Shown in pieces: positions 10,429-20,600 of a DNA stretch of 64,000 nt. Below the pieces are notes generated by a model. That model ran no database searches, had not been told where the DNA came from, and saw only the letters and a program-made list of their open reading frames with translations. The stretch spans positions 2,320,501-2,384,500 of the forward strand of contig NZ_CP119967.1 of the NCBI RefSeq assembly GCF_029543085.1. Reading direction: 5' to 3'. The position numbers were made by a program, and so were the translations under genes. Numbering within the stretch: position 1 is the stretch's first letter; every line of letters starts with the position of its first letter. The DNA comes from Pseudomonas sp. A34-9 (GTDB lineage Bacteria > Pseudomonadota > Gammaproteobacteria > Pseudomonadales > Pseudomonadaceae).

Positions 10429-11541
10429 ATGAAACGTGTAGGTCTGATCGGTTGGCGCGGGATGGTCGGTTCCGTGCTCATGCAGCGGATGCTGGAAGAG
10501 CAGGATTTCGATCTAATCGAGCCGGTGTTTTTCACCACCTCCAACGTCGGTGGCCAAGGCCCGTCCGTGGGCAAGGACATTGCTCCGCTCAAGGATGCTT
10601 ACAGCATTGACGAGCTGAAGACCCTCGACGTGATTCTGACCTGCCAGGGCGGCGACTACACCAGCGAAGTGTTCCCGAAGCTGCGCGAAGCCGGCTGGCA
10701 GGGTTACTGGATCGACGCGGCGTCGAGCCTGCGCATGAACGATGACGCGGTGATCATTCTTGATCCGGTCAACCGCAAGGTCATCGACCAGCAACTCGAC
10801 GCGGGCACCAAAAACTACATCGGCGGCAACTGCACCGTCAGCCTGATGCTGATGGGCCTGGGTGGCCTGTTCGAAGCCGGTCTGGTCGAGTGGATGAGCG
10901 CCATGACCTATCAGGCGGCCTCCGGTGCCGGCGCGCAGAACATGCGTGAACTGATCAAGCAAATGGGCGCAACCCACGCCGCTGTCGCCGATCAACTGGC
11001 TGATCCGGCCAGCGCGATCCTCGACATCGACCGTCGTGTGGCCGACGCCATGCGCAGCGAAGCGTACCCGACCGAAAACTTCGGCGTACCGCTGGCCGGC
11101 AGCCTGATCCCGTGGATCGACAAGGAACTGCCGAACGGCCAGAGCCGCGAAGAGTGGAAAGCTCAGGCCGAGACCAACAAAATCCTCGGTCGCTTCAAGA
11201 GCCCGATCCCGGTCGACGGCATCTGCGTGCGCATCGGCGCCATGCGTTGCCACAGCCAGGCGCTGACCATCAAGCTGAACAAAGACGTGCCGATCGCCGA
11301 TATCGAAGGGCTGATCAGCCAGCACAACCCTTGGGTCAAACTGGTACCGAACCAGCGCGAGATCAGCATGCAGGAGCTGAGCCCGACCAAGGTCACCGGC
11401 ACCCTGAATGTTCCGGTAGGTCGTCTGCGCAAGCTGAACATGGGTTCGCAATTCGTCGGTGCCTTCACCGTCGGCGACCAACTGCTGTGGGGCGCGGCCG
11501 AACCGCTGCGCCGCATGTTGCGGATTTTGCTGGAGCGTTGA
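10429..11541 (+). CDS. asd: aspartate-semialdehyde dehydrogenase
   Basis: This 370-residue enzyme reduces aspartyl phosphate to aspartate semialdehyde with NADPH, at the branch to lysine/diaminopimelate, methionine and threonine. It has the nucleotide-binding start [18 protein letters not shown], the catalytic Cys135 in GGNCTVSL, and the substrate-binding stretch [16 protein letters not shown]. The length matches the long gamma-proteobacterial Asd type. A terminator follows the gene, and its apparently non-catalytic paralogue usg lies 250 bp downstream. Confidence 0.96.
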   Translation: MKRVGLIGWRGMVGSVLMQRMLEEQDFDLIEPVFFTTSNVGGQGPSVGKDIAPLKDAYSIDELKTLDVILTCQGGDYTSEVFPKLREAGWQGYWIDAASSLRMNDDAVIILDPVNRKVIDQQLDAGTKNYIGGNCTVSLMLMGLGGLFEAGLVEWMSAMTYQAASGAGAQNMRELIKQMGATHAAVADQLADPASAILDIDRRVADAMRSEAYPTENFGVPLAGSLIPWIDKELPNGQSREEWKAQAETNKILGRFKSPIPVDGICVRIGAMRCHSQALTIKLNKDVPIADIEGLISQHNPWVKLVPNQREISMQELSPTKVTGTLNVPVGRLRKLNMGSQFVGAFTVGDQLLWGAAEPLRRMLRILLER

Positions 11542-11562
11542 TCGCTTGAAGCAATGAGAGAG

Positions 11563-11593
11563 CCCGTGCCTTGTGAGAGGTGCGGGTTTTTTT
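11563..11593 (+). terminator. terminator after asd
   Basis: cccgtgcct (11563-11571) pairs with aggtgcggg (11578-11586), including two G-U pairs, and is followed by seven T residues at 11587-11593. It ends the leuB-asd transcript. Confidence 0.8.
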
Positions 11594-11620
11594 ATGCCTG
11601 AAATTTTTCGGGTGACTGTG

Positions 11621-11700
11621 CCGGCCTCTTCGCGAGCAGGCTCGCTCCCACTTTGAAATGCATTCCCCTGTGGGAGCGAGCCTGCTCGCGAAGAGGCCGG
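11621..11700. repeat. REP-like inverted repeat between asd and usg
   Basis: Perfect 30-bp arms at 11621-11650 and 11671-11700 are built on GCGAGCAGGCTCGCTCCCA and flank a 20-bp spacer containing cattcccctg. Core and spacer match the element at 8344-8410, so they belong to one dispersed family. Confidence 0.88.
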
Positions 11701-11790
11701 TACAGCGACCACAAATGCTGGGCAGAAATTGCCTGTGCGGCAGTCACCCGGTAAAGTGCCGCTCCCCCCGTTTCGCCAGAGGCTCGCACC

Positions 11791-12801
11791 ATGACCCAGA
11801 CCCTAGATATTGCCGTGATCGGCGCCACCGGTACTGTCGGCGAAACCCTCGTACAGATTCTCGAAGAGCGCAGCTTCCCGGTCGGCAACCTGCACCTGCT
11901 GGCCAGCAGCGAATCTGCTGGCAGTTCGGTGCTGTTTCGCAACAAGAACGTACGCGTGCGTGAAGTCGACGAGTTCGACTTCAGCAAGGTCAAACTGGTG
12001 TTTTTTGCCGCCGGCCCGGCGATCACTCTGAGCTACGCCGCGCGTGCCCACGCCGCCGGTTGCTCGCTGATCGACCTGTCCGGCGCGCTGCCGGCCGATC
12101 AGGCGCCGCAAGTGGTGCCGGAAGCCAACGCCGCAGTACTCGCCAGTTTGAAAGCACCGTTCCAGGTCAGCAGCCCAAGCCCGTCGGCCGCCTCGCTCGC
12201 CGTGGTGCTGGCGCCGCTGCTTGAGCTGATCGATCTGCAATACGTGAATGTCACGGCCAATCTGGCCGTTTCCGCGCAGGGGCGTGAGGCCGTTGCCGAA
12301 CTCGCGCGGCAAACCGCCGAGCTGCTGAACATGCGCCCGCTGGAACCGACCTTCTTTGATCGGCAGATGGCTTTCAACCTGCTGGCGCAGGTCGGCACGC
12401 CCGACGCACAGGGCCACACGCTGCTGGAAAAACGTCTGGTGCGTGAGTTGCGCCAGGTGCTGGCTTTGCCTTTATTAAAGATTTCCGCAACTTGCGTTCA
12501 AGCCCCGGTGTTTTTTGGCGATAGCTTTAGCGTGACCTTGCAGTCAAAGAGCGCCGTCGACCTGGTCAAGGTCAACGCTGTACTCGAAGATGCGCCGGGT
12601 ATCGAACTGGTCGAGGCCGGTGATTACCCGACTGCAGTCGGTGACGCGGTAGGGCAGGACGTTGTCTATGTCGGTCGCGTGCGCAGCGGTGTCGACGACC
12701 CGGCGGAACTTAATCTGTGGCTGACGTCAGATAACGTACGCAAAGGCGCGGCCCTTAACGCTGTGCAGGTGGCTGAGTTGTTGATAAAAGACCTGCTGTA
12801 A
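11791..12801 (+). CDS. usg: USG-1-type aspartate-semialdehyde dehydrogenase homologue, probably non-catalytic
   Basis: This 336-residue protein has the Asd fold, starting IAVIGATGTVGETLVQILEE. The segment where Asd proteins carry the catalytic Cys (NCT) reads SSPSPSAASLAVVL here, with no cysteine. The QAVSGAG-type substrate region is also altered (ANLAVSAQGREAV). E. coli usg sits in the same order upstream of truA and also lacks the active Cys, and its function is not known. The position between asd and fimV is conserved in pseudomonads. A catalytic Asd role is unlikely. Confidence 0.85.
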   Translation: MTQTLDIAVIGATGTVGETLVQILEERSFPVGNLHLLASSESAGSSVLFRNKNVRVREVDEFDFSKVKLVFFAAGPAITLSYAARAHAAGCSLIDLSGALPADQAPQVVPEANAAVLASLKAPFQVSSPSPSAASLAVVLAPLLELIDLQYVNVTANLAVSAQGREAVAELARQTAELLNMRPLEPTFFDRQMAFNLLAQVGTPDAQGHTLLEKRLVRELRQVLALPLLKISATCVQAPVFFGDSFSVTLQSKSAVDLVKVNAVLEDAPGIELVEAGDYPTAVGDAVGQDVVYVGRVRSGVDDPAELNLWLTSDNVRKGAALNAVQVAELLIKDLL

Positions 12802-13009
12802 AAGATACTTGGCAACAATTTGTCGACTGATTCTAGGTGAGCGCTATGCTTGCCCAGATTGCTCGATAACGTGTCACCCTCCGGGACATTCCGGGGCATC
12901 AAAGAAATGATCGCGCGCGACATCTGTCGTCGTCGCGCGCAATGCCTTACGGCAGCGGTATTCAACATCTTCTCGCTGGCCGAGGAACGTTCAAACAAAG
13001 GATGAGGCT

Positions 13010-15655
13010 ATGGTTCAAGTTCGCAAACTGGTGTTAGCAATAGCGGCCGCCTCGGCGCTGTCCTCCGGTATGGCGCATGCCCTCGGGCTCGGGGAGCTGA
13101 CCCTGAAGTCGACCCTGAACCAGCCGCTGGTGGCTGAAATCGAGCTGCTCGACGTCAAGGATCTCACCGCTGCCGAAGTGGTGCCGAGCCTGGCTTCACC
13201 CGAAGACTTTGCCAAGGCCGGTGTTGATCGCCAGGCCTTCCTCAATGATCTGACCTTCACCCCGGTGCTCAACGCCAGCGGCAAAAGCGTGCTGCGCGTG
13301 ACCTCGAGCAAACCGCTGTCGGAACCGATGGTGAAATTCCTCGTCCAGGTGATGTGGCCGAACGGCCGTCTGCTGCGCGATTACAGCGTGCTGCTCGATC
13401 CATCGAAGTTCTCGCCGCAGACCGCTGATGCCGCCGCGCAACCGGCGCCGTCGCAGACCATCGCTGCGCCGACCACGGGCGCCACGCACCCGACGCAATA
13501 CACCACCACGCCGCGCGATACTCTGTGGGAAATCGCCGCGAAGGCACGCAGCGGCGGCTCGGTGCAGCAGACCATGCTGGCCATTCAAGCGCTCAACCCG
13601 GATGCGTTCATTGGCGGCAACATCAACCGTCTGAAAACCGGCCAGGTGTTGCGTCTGCCGGATTCAGTGCAAAGCACCGCGCTGCCGCAATCGAAAGCGA
13701 TTGCCGAAGTGGCGGCGCAAAACGAAGCCTGGCGTCAGGGCCGTCGTTACGTAGCCAAACCGGGCAGCGGCCAACAGCAGCTCGACGCGACCAATCGTGG
13801 ACGCGGCAATACCGGTGCTGCACAGAACGCCCAGGACAATCTGAGTCTGGTCTCCGCCGAAAGCGCCAAGGCGCGCGGCAAAGGCCCGGCGGGTGATGCC
13901 AAAGCCTTGAGCAACAAACTTGCGGTCACTCAGGAAAGCCTCGACACGACCCGTCGTGATAACGAGGAGCTGAAAAGCCGCATGTCCGATCTGCAAAGTC
14001 AGTTGGACAAGCTGCAAAAACTGATCGAGCTAAAGAACAATCAGCTGGCGAAACTGCAGGCCGAAGGAGCGGGCGCCGCGCCGGCTGCCAATCCTGCTGC
14101 GCCGGCAGTGCCTGCAATCACTGCTGAACTGGCCGCCACGCCGCCAGCGACCCCGGCAGAAGCGGCGCCGACGCCAGAGTCTGCCATTGCGCCGCCGGCT
14201 GAAACGCCAGTTGAGCCGGTGGTCGCGCCCAAACCGCCCGTCGATGAAGAGAAAACCTTCAACGAGCTGCTGACCAATCCGATCCTGCTGGGTCTGATTG
14301 GTGGCGGTGCTGTGGTTCTGCTGCTCCTGCTGTTGCTGCTGGCCCGTCGCCGCAAGGCCCAGCAGGAAGCCGAGAAACATCTGCGCATGGCCCGTGCCCT
14401 GTCGGAAGAGCAAGAGTTCTCTGCCGAGCAGGATCTGCCGGAAAGCAGCTTCGAAGGTCTGGAAACCCCGGCGGCGAGCGTCAAGCTCAACACCCCGGCA
14501 CCTGCACCTGCTCCGGCAGCGGTAGTGGCTCCGGTTGTCGCGCCGATCGTGATGGCTGAACCGATTGCCGCGCCTCTGGTGGCGCCGGCCGCCGAACGCT
14601 CCGACGATGTGCTCGACAAGGCGCAGTCGCACATCAACGCCGGTCGCCTGAATCAGGCTGCCGCGCTGCTGGAGGAGGGCGTCAGCCTCGAGCCACAGCG
14701 CAGTGATCTGCGTCTGAAGCTGATGGAAGTTTACGGTCAGCAGGGCGACCGCGATGCGTTCGTCGGTCAGGAGCGTCAACTGGTGGCCAATGGCAACAAC
14801 TTCGCCAAGGTCGAAGAGCTGAAAAGCCGCTTCCCGGCCATGGCCGTGGTCGCTGCGGCGGGTCTGGCCGCTGCTGCCGTGGCTGCCGAACTGGACGCGC
14901 AGTACGTCAAGGATTTGCTCCTGGATGAGCCTGAAGCACCTGCGCCGGCACCGCTGGAAGACGATCTGGACAGCGCGTTTGATCTGAGCCTGGACGATCT
15001 CGACAACATCACGCCGGTAGAACCTGCGCCCGTGGTTGAGCCTGAAGCACCGGTCGAGCTGGACGAATTCCCGTCCGACGATGACCTGAGCTTCGAGTCG
15101 GTGCTGCAACAGCAGACAGAGATCAAAGAAAATCTCGATGATCTGTCGGACTTCGACCTCGATCTGGACCTGGGTGCCGAACCGGCTCCTGCGGTTGACT
15201 TGGCGGACGATGACTTCCTGCTGGATCTGGACGAAGGCGTGAAAGATCTGGCGCCGGCAGAACCACCGGTCGTGGCTGACGTGCCGCAGGATGATCTGGA
15301 GTTGCCGGCCGATTTCGACCTGTCGCTGGCAGACGAAATGGACAGTAACCCGGCGGCTGAGCCTGATGCATTTGCAGCCGAACTGGATGACGTCAATGCC
15401 GAGCTCGATCGCTTGTCGCAAAGCGTTGCCGAGCCGACCTTCACCGAAGCTGACGCGGCAATCGGTGGTGATCTGGGGGAAGATGATTTCGACTTCCTGG
15501 CTGGCACCGACGAGGCTGCCACCAAACTCGACCTGGCCCAGGCCTACATCGACATGGGCGACAGCGATGGTGCGCGCGACATCCTCAACGAAGTGTTGAC
15601 CGAGGGTGACGAGAAGCAGCGTGGCGAAGCCAAAGACATGCTGTCGAGCCTGTAG
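13010..15655 (+). CDS. fimV: FimV/HubP-family polar hub protein
   Basis: This 881-residue inner-membrane protein organises the cell pole and is needed for type IV pilus assembly and twitching in pseudomonads. A signal peptide (about residues 1-25, ending MAHA) is followed by the FimV N-terminal domain (LGLGELTLKSTLNQPL). A LysM peptidoglycan-binding domain lies at about 165-215, a coiled coil at about 300-350, an Ala/Pro-rich linker, and one membrane span at about 422-446. A TPR and a long acidic cytoplasmic stretch follow, ending in the conserved FimV C-terminal motif (LDLAQAYIDMGDSDGARDIL). It has its own terminator. Confidence 0.95.
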   Translation: MVQVRKLVLAIAAASALSSGMAHALGLGELTLKSTLNQPLVAEIELLDVKDLTAAEVVPSLASPEDFAKAGVDRQAFLNDLTFTPVLNASGKSVLRVTSSKPLSEPMVKFLVQVMWPNGRLLRDYSVLLDPSKFSPQTADAAAQPAPSQTIAAPTTGATHPTQYTTTPRDTLWEIAAKARSGGSVQQTMLAIQALNPDAFIGGNINRLKTGQVLRLPDSVQSTALPQSKAIAEVAAQNEAWRQGRRYVAKPGSGQQQLDATNRGRGNTGAAQNAQDNLSLVSAESAKARGKGPAGDAKALSNKLAVTQESLDTTRRDNEELKSRMSDLQSQLDKLQKLIELKNNQLAKLQAEGAGAAPAANPAAPAVPAITAELAATPPATPAEAAPTPESAIAPPAETPVEPVVAPKPPVDEEKTFNELLTNPILLGLIGGGAVVLLLLLLLLARRRKAQQEAEKHLRMARALSEEQEFSAEQDLPESSFEGLETPAASVKLNTPAPAPAPAAVVAPVVAPIVMAEPIAAPLVAPAAERSDDVLDKAQSHINAGRLNQAAALLEEGVSLEPQRSDLRLKLMEVYGQQGDRDAFVGQERQLVANGNNFAKVEELKSRFPAMAVVAAAGLAAAAVAAELDAQYVKDLLLDEPEAPAPAPLEDDLDSAFDLSLDDLDNITPVEPAPVVEPEAPVELDEFPSDDDLSFESVLQQQTEIKENLDDLSDFDLDLDLGAEPAPAVDLADDDFLLDLDEGVKDLAPAEPPVVADVPQDDLELPADFDLSLADEMDSNPAAEPDAFAAELDDVNAELDRLSQSVAEPTFTEADAAIGGDLGEDDFDFLAGTDEAATKLDLAQAYIDMGDSDGARDILNEVLTEGDEKQRGEAKDMLSSL

Positions 15656-15673
15656 TCATTCCGGCAGTAAACA

Positions 15674-15705
15674 AAAAACGGCAGCCCAGTGAGGCTGCCG
15701 TTTTT
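15674..15705 (+). terminator. terminator after fimV
   Basis: A 13-bp stem (15674-15686 with 15693-15705; core acggcagcc/ggctgccgt) closes a short loop and runs straight into a T-rich tract. The A-rich upstream arm could also let it work on the other strand. Confidence 0.9.
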
Positions 15706-15720
15706 GTTTGTCTTTTTTGT

Positions 15721-15816
15721 ATCAAAAGATTGTCCGATCGCGGCCCGAGCCTTCGGCAGCTCCTACATGAGATCGCGTTCCCCTGTAGGAACTGCCGAAG
15801 GCTGCGATCTTTTGAT
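15721..15816. repeat. REP-like inverted repeat between fimV and truA
   Basis: The left arm (15721-15767, atcaaaagat...gccttcggcagctcctaca) is matched by the right arm (15784-15816), which carries tgtaggaactgccgaaggct and then gcgatcttttgat. The spacer again holds gttcccctg. The arms belong to the GCGATCTTTTGAT subclass, which also occurs at 25471-25563. Confidence 0.82.
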
Positions 15817-15886
15817 CTTGAAACTGGCATCCCCGGTCCACAGCCTTATAATGCCCGCCTTTGCACAAACAGCAGGCTGTCCCACC

Positions 15887-16741
15887 TTGGCAAACATAGA
15901 TAACCCGGTCGCCGAAATGGCCCCTGACGGCTTTTACCGCGTCGCGTTGGGCGTTGAGTACAAAGGCTCGCGCTACAGCGGCTGGCAGCGTCAGTTGACG
16001 GGTGTGGCGACGGTACAGGAAGAGCTCGAAAAAGCCCTGTCGAAAGTCGCCAACTCACCGGTGTCGCTACAGTGCGCCGGTCGCACTGACGCGGGCGTGC
16101 ATGCCTGCGGACAAGTGGTGCACTTTGATACGACGGTCGATCGTTCGCTGAAAGCCTGGGTGATGGGCGCCAACATCAATCTGCCCCATGACATTAGCGT
16201 CAGCTGGGCGCGGGTGATGCCGGCGCATTTTCATGCGCGGTTCAAAGCCATTGCCCGGCGTTATCGCTACGTGATCTACAACGATCAGATCCGCCCGGCA
16301 CATCTCAACGAAGAAATCACCTGGAACCATCGTCCGCTGGATGTCGAGCGCATGGCCGAGGCCGCGCAGTACCTGATCGGTACTCACGATTTCAGCGCGT
16401 TCCGCGCCGGCCAGTGCCAGGCCAAGTCGCCGATCAAGAAGATGCATCACCTGCGCGTGACCCGTCACGGCAAGATGATCGTGCTCGACATCCGCGCCAA
16501 TGCCTTCCTGCATCACATGGTGCGCAACATTGCCGGCGTATTGATGACCATCGGTGCGGGTGAGCGTCCGGTCGAGTGGATGAAGGAAGTCCTCGAAAGC
16601 CGCGAGCGCCGCTCCGGTGGGGTGACCGCGCATCCGTACGGCTTGTATCTGGTGCAGGTCGAGTACCACGACGAATTTCCGTTGCCCGAGCGTTTTATCG
16701 GGCCACATTTCCTTACGGGTTTCTCCGAACTTGACGGCTGA
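15887..16741 (+). CDS. truA: tRNA pseudouridine(38-40) synthase
   Basis: The enzyme isomerises U38-U40 in the anticodon arm of many tRNAs. The family core is present: [15 protein letters not shown], then the catalytic-Asp loop [32 protein letters not shown], and the C-terminal [12 protein letters not shown]. The frame is open back to 15689, but that part overlaps the fimV terminator and a REP element and cannot be coding. A TATAAT at about 15847-15852 suggests that transcription starts near 15858. The TTG at 15887 and the ATG at 15917 (MAPDGFYRV) are therefore the realistic starts; I chose the TTG with moderate certainty. Confidence 0.9.
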   Translation: MANIDNPVAEMAPDGFYRVALGVEYKGSRYSGWQRQLTGVATVQEELEKALSKVANSPVSLQCAGRTDAGVHACGQVVHFDTTVDRSLKAWVMGANINLPHDISVSWARVMPAHFHARFKAIARRYRYVIYNDQIRPAHLNEEITWNHRPLDVERMAEAAQYLIGTHDFSAFRAGQCQAKSPIKKMHHLRVTRHGKMIVLDIRANAFLHHMVRNIAGVLMTIGAGERPVEWMKEVLESRERRSGGVTAHPYGLYLVQVEYHDEFPLPERFIGPHFLTGFSELDG

Positions 16742-16806
16742 CGCCCTCGAACGCTTTTGTTACCATCCGGGACTTTCCCGGATTTTGCCTTGGAGTTTTT
16801 CTCGAC

Positions 16807-17433
16807 ATGTCAGCCGTTCGCAGCAAGATCTGCGGGATTACCCGCATGGAAGATGCGCTGGCCGCCGTCGAGGCCGGGGCGGATGCGATCGGGTTTGTGT
16901 TCTATGCCAAGAGTCCGCGTGCGGTAACCGTGCAGCAGGCGCGGGCGATTATCAAAGCGTTGCCACCGTTTGTGACGACCGTGGGCCTGTTCGTCAACGC
17001 CAGCCGCTGCGAGTTGGGGGAAATCCTCGATGCCGTGCCGCTGGATCTGCTGCAGTTCCATGGCGACGAAGCCGCTGAAGATTGTGAAGGCTGGCATCGT
17101 CCGTATATCAAGGCGTTGCGGGTCAAGGCCGGTGATGACATTGCGGCAGCGGTCGATGCCTACCCGAGCGCCAGTGGCGTGCTGCTCGACACCTACGTTG
17201 AAGGCGTGCCCGGCGGAACCGGTGAGGCTTTTGACTGGTCATTGATTCCGCAAGGTTTGAGCAAGCCGTTGATTCTGGCCGGTGGTTTGACCCCGGAGAA
17301 CGTTGCAGACGCGGTGGCTCGGGTGAAACCGTACGCGGTAGATGTCAGCGGTGGGGTAGAGGCGAGCAAGGGCATCAAGGATCACGCAAAGATTCACGCG
17401 TTCATCAACGCGGTACGCAAAGCGCCATATTGA
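16807..17433 (+). CDS. trpF: phosphoribosylanthranilate isomerase
   Basis: This 208-residue TIM-barrel enzyme performs the Amadori rearrangement of phosphoribosylanthranilate in tryptophan biosynthesis. The catalytic Cys is in the opening [14 protein letters not shown]. The catalytic Asp region is [19 protein letters not shown], and the phosphate-binding end is [14 protein letters not shown]...[19 protein letters not shown]. It lies 65 bp after truA and 204 bp before accD, a conserved pseudomonad order; the other trp genes are not in this window. Confidence 0.95.
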   Translation: MSAVRSKICGITRMEDALAAVEAGADAIGFVFYAKSPRAVTVQQARAIIKALPPFVTTVGLFVNASRCELGEILDAVPLDLLQFHGDEAAEDCEGWHRPYIKALRVKAGDDIAAAVDAYPSASGVLLDTYVEGVPGGTGEAFDWSLIPQGLSKPLILAGGLTPENVADAVARVKPYAVDVSGGVEASKGIKDHAKIHAFINAVRKAPY

Positions 17434-17637
17434 TGTGACGGCTGGCAGTCTGCCGCCGTCCATCAATGCACTTGCACAAAGCAGGCGCGGCTGAGGGTTT
17501 CTGGAGGGCACGCAGGTCATGTTTCGCGCTGACCGTGGTCACCCAGCCACCATCGCCACACACATGAATTTAGCTGAAGGGCATACGCGGGGCTGCGAAC
17601 CAGAGCGTTCGGGCCGCCGGTACTGGAGAAAGAAAGC

Positions 17638-18558
17638 ATGAGCAACTGGCTAGTAGACAAACTGATCCCTTCGATCATGCGTTCCGAGGTCAAAAAGAGC
17701 TCGGTGCCTGAAGGTCTGTGGCACAAATGCCCGTCCTGCGAGGCCGTGCTGTACCGTCCCGAGCTGGAAAAAACCCTGGACGTTTGCCCTAAGTGCAACC
17801 ATCACATGCGTATCGGCGCACGTGCGCGCATCGACATCTTTCTCGATGCCGAAGGTCGCAACGAACTGGGCGCTGATCTGGAACCGGTTGACCGACTGAA
17901 ATTCCGCGACGGCAAGAAGTACAAGGATCGCCTGACCGCTGCACAGAAGCAGACCGGCGAAAAAGATGCGCTGATCTCCGTCAGCGGCACCTTGCTGGGC
18001 ATGCCAGTGGTGGTCTCGGCCTTTGAATTCGCCTTCATGGGCGGTTCCATGGGCGCCATCGTCGGTGAGCGCTTCGTGCGCGCCGCCAACTACGCGCTGG
18101 AAAACCGCTGCCCGATGATCTGCTTCGCCGCTTCCGGCGGTGCACGCATGCAGGAAGCGTTGATCTCGCTGATGCAAATGGCCAAGACTTCGGCGGTGCT
18201 GGCGCGTCTGCGTGAAGAAGGCATTCCGTTCATCTCCGTACTGACCGACCCGGTCTACGGTGGTGTTTCGGCGAGTCTGGCGATGCTCGGTGACGTGATC
18301 GTCGGTGAGCCGAAAGCCCTGATCGGCTTCGCCGGTCCGCGCGTTATTGAACAAACCGTGCGTGAAAAACTGCCGGAAGGCTTCCAGCGCAGCGAATTCC
18401 TGCTGGAGCACGGTGCGATCGACATGATCATCCACCGTCAGGAACTGCGCCCGCGTCTGGGTAACCTGCTGGCACAGATGACTGGCAAGCCGACGCCGAA
18501 ATTCGTCGCCGCGCCAATCGAGCCGATCGTGGTTCCTCCGGTACCTGCTGGCCTATGA
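17638..18558 (+). CDS. accD: acetyl-CoA carboxylase carboxyltransferase beta subunit
   Basis: This 306-residue subunit pairs with AccA to transfer the carboxyl group from biotin to acetyl-CoA, giving malonyl-CoA for fatty-acid synthesis. An N-terminal zinc ribbon is visible ([16 protein letters not shown], then VCPKCNHH: CxxC-x15-CxxC). The crotonase-like carboxyltransferase core follows ([20 protein letters not shown], then [13 protein letters not shown]). Its stop overlaps the folC start (ATGA), so translation is coupled. Confidence 0.97.
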   Translation: MSNWLVDKLIPSIMRSEVKKSSVPEGLWHKCPSCEAVLYRPELEKTLDVCPKCNHHMRIGARARIDIFLDAEGRNELGADLEPVDRLKFRDGKKYKDRLTAAQKQTGEKDALISVSGTLLGMPVVVSAFEFAFMGGSMGAIVGERFVRAANYALENRCPMICFAASGGARMQEALISLMQMAKTSAVLARLREEGIPFISVLTDPVYGGVSASLAMLGDVIVGEPKALIGFAGPRVIEQTVREKLPEGFQRSEFLLEHGAIDMIIHRQELRPRLGNLLAQMTGKPTPKFVAAPIEPIVVPPVPAGL

Positions 18559-19862
18559 CCGAGCGCACCCTTGGCGAATGGCTCGCCTACCTTGAGCAGT
18601 TGCATCCGTCGGCCATTGACATGGGCCTGGAGCGTTCACAACAGGTAGCGTCCCGCATGGGGCTGGGCCAGCCGGCGCCTCGGGTGATCACGGTCACCGG
18701 CACCAACGGCAAGGGGTCGACCTGCGCTTTCGTGGCTTCATTGCTGCGCGCGCAGGGCCTGAGCGTTGGTGTCTACAATTCCCCGCACCTGCTGCGTTAT
18801 AACGAGCGGGTGCAACTCAATGGCGTCGAAGCCACCGACGCGCAGCTGTGCGAAGCCTTCGCTGCGGTCGAGGCGGGGCGCGGCGACACTTCCCTGACTT
18901 ACTTCGAAATGGGCACCCTCGCGGCGTTCTGGCTGTTTCAGCAGGCCGGGCTTGATGCTGTGGTGCTGGAAGTCGGCCTGGGCGGGCGTCTGGATACGGT
19001 CAATGTGGTTGACGCCGATATCGCGCTGGTCACCAGCATTGGCGTCGATCATGCCGACTATCTGGGCGACACCCGTGAGTCTGTGGCTTTCGAGAAGGCC
19101 GGCATTTTCCGTCAGGGCAAACCTGCCTTGTGCGGCGATCTGAATCCTCCGCAACCATTGCTGGACAAGGCGCGTGAGCTGGCCTGTCCGTTTTTCTTGC
19201 GTGGGCGTGACTTCGACCTCGGCATCACAGATCAGCACTGGCAATGGCGCGGCACTGATGCGCAGGGGCATGTGGTTGAGCTGCGTGACTTGCCGCTGCT
19301 TGATCTGCCGATGGAAAACGCCGCACTGGCGCTGCAGGCGTATCTGTTGCTCGGTTTGCCGTGGGATTCGCAACTGATTGTGGCGGCGTTGCAGGCGACT
19401 CGCGTGGTCGGTCGGCTGGATCGCCGCTCATTCGAGTGGAACGGCAAGCGTCTGAATCTGTTGCTGGATGTTGGACACAATCCGCATGCCGCCGAGTATC
19501 TGGCCCGTCGTCTGGCCTCGCGGCCACCGGTCGGCAAGCGACTGGCGGTGTTCGGTCTGCTGTCGGACAAGGATCTGGATGGTGTTGTTGGCGAATTGAA
19601 TGCTAGTGTCGAGCATTGGGCGGTAGCGCCGCTGGATTCACCGCGTGCTCGCCCGGTGAGTGAGTTGCATGCGGCCCTGCAGAACCTTGGCGCGTCCGTC
19701 ACGTCTTACGACAGTGTCGCTGCCGCGCTGGAAGGGCAGTGCGCGGTAGCCACCAGCGACGACGAGATTCTGTTGTTCGGATCATTTTATTGTGTCGCCG
19801 AGGCCCTTGAATGGCTGGCCCGGCGCTCCACGGAGGAAGCGGCAAATGGCTTTGCTGGATAA
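18555..19862 (+). CDS. folC: folylpolyglutamate synthase/dihydrofolate synthase
   Basis: This 435-residue Mur-ligase-like enzyme adds glutamate to dihydropteroate and to reduced folates, using ATP. The P-loop is [13 protein letters not shown] (about residues 48-60), followed by the Omega-loop region [16 protein letters not shown], the catalytic segment [15 protein letters not shown], and the C-terminal [13 protein letters not shown]. It overlaps accD by 4 nt at its start and dedD by 17 nt at its end, so it sits inside a tightly coupled operon. Confidence 0.96.
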   Translation: MTERTLGEWLAYLEQLHPSAIDMGLERSQQVASRMGLGQPAPRVITVTGTNGKGSTCAFVASLLRAQGLSVGVYNSPHLLRYNERVQLNGVEATDAQLCEAFAAVEAGRGDTSLTYFEMGTLAAFWLFQQAGLDAVVLEVGLGGRLDTVNVVDADIALVTSIGVDHADYLGDTRESVAFEKAGIFRQGKPALCGDLNPPQPLLDKARELACPFFLRGRDFDLGITDQHWQWRGTDAQGHVVELRDLPLLDLPMENAALALQAYLLLGLPWDSQLIVAALQATRVVGRLDRRSFEWNGKRLNLLLDVGHNPHAAEYLARRLASRPPVGKRLAVFGLLSDKDLDGVVGELNASVEHWAVAPLDSPRARPVSELHAALQNLGASVTSYDSVAAALEGQCAVATSDDEILLFGSFYCVAEALEWLARRSTEEAANGFAG

Positions 19863-20502
19863 AGCTTACAAGCAGCGCATGGTTGGCGCTTTGGTGCTGG
19901 TTGCGCTGGCGGTGATCTTTCTGCCGATGCTGTTTTCCCGTCAGGATGAGCAGCGTCAGGTAACGGTCGAAGCACCCGCCGCGCCGCAAGCGCCTGCCGT
20001 GGCACAAGTGCAGATGGAAACGGTGGCCGTTCCCGAGCCGCAAGCCTTGCCGCAAGAGCCGGTGCCGACTGACGAAGAAGTCGCAGAAGACACGGCGCCT
20101 GCTACACCGGTTGCGCCAGCACCGGCACCGACGGCGCCCATTTTGATCGCCAAGCCGGCCGCGCCGCCTGCGGTGGCCAAGCCGATTCCGGCACCTGCCC
20201 AGCCGATCACTTCGGCGTCGAGCAAGCCGGACACCACGCAAAGTCGCGTCGATGCCAACGGCCTGTCGGTGAGCTGGTCGGTGCAACTGGCCAGTCTGTC
20301 GAGCCGCGCCAGTGCCGAAAGCCTGCAAAAAACCCTGCGCAGTCAGGGCTATAACGCCTACATCCGCTCGGCCGATGGCAAGAATCGGGTGTTTGTCGGC
20401 CCGCTGATCGAGCGTGCCGAGGCTGATCGTCTGCGTGATCTGTTGGGGCGTCAGCAGAACCTCAAGGGTTTTGTCGTGCGTTTCCAGCCTGAGCGCGGCT
20501 AA
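19846..20502 (+). CDS. dedD: SPOR-domain cell-division protein DedD
   Basis: This 218-residue bitopic inner-membrane protein is expected to bind denuded septal peptidoglycan through its SPOR domain. It has a short cytoplasmic start ([11 protein letters not shown]), one transmembrane helix (VGALVLVALAVIFLPMLF, about residues 12-29), a long Pro/Ala-rich periplasmic linker, and a C-terminal SPOR domain (SVQLASLSSRASAESLQKTL...GKNRVFVGPLIERAEADRL). The start at 19846 is preceded by GGAGGAAGC and lies inside the end of folC. Order and architecture match E. coli accD-folC-dedD-cvpA-purF. Confidence 0.88.
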   Translation: MALLDKAYKQRMVGALVLVALAVIFLPMLFSRQDEQRQVTVEAPAAPQAPAVAQVQMETVAVPEPQALPQEPVPTDEEVAEDTAPATPVAPAPAPTAPILIAKPAAPPAVAKPIPAPAQPITSASSKPDTTQSRVDANGLSVSWSVQLASLSSRASAESLQKTLRSQGYNAYIRSADGKNRVFVGPLIERAEADRLRDLLGRQQNLKGFVVRFQPERG

Positions 20503-20600
20503 AAACTATCACCTCGATTGAAATGCACTGACAATCGCAGCTTACCGAGAGGCATGCGCTCTGCTAAAATGCGCCGCCTTATCCGTCTGTAGGCTGCACT

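Noticed and set aside
15689..15886. N-terminal extension of truA by up to 66 codons
   Set aside because: The extension would translate the fimV terminator and a REP hairpin, and starts before the likely -10 at 15847.
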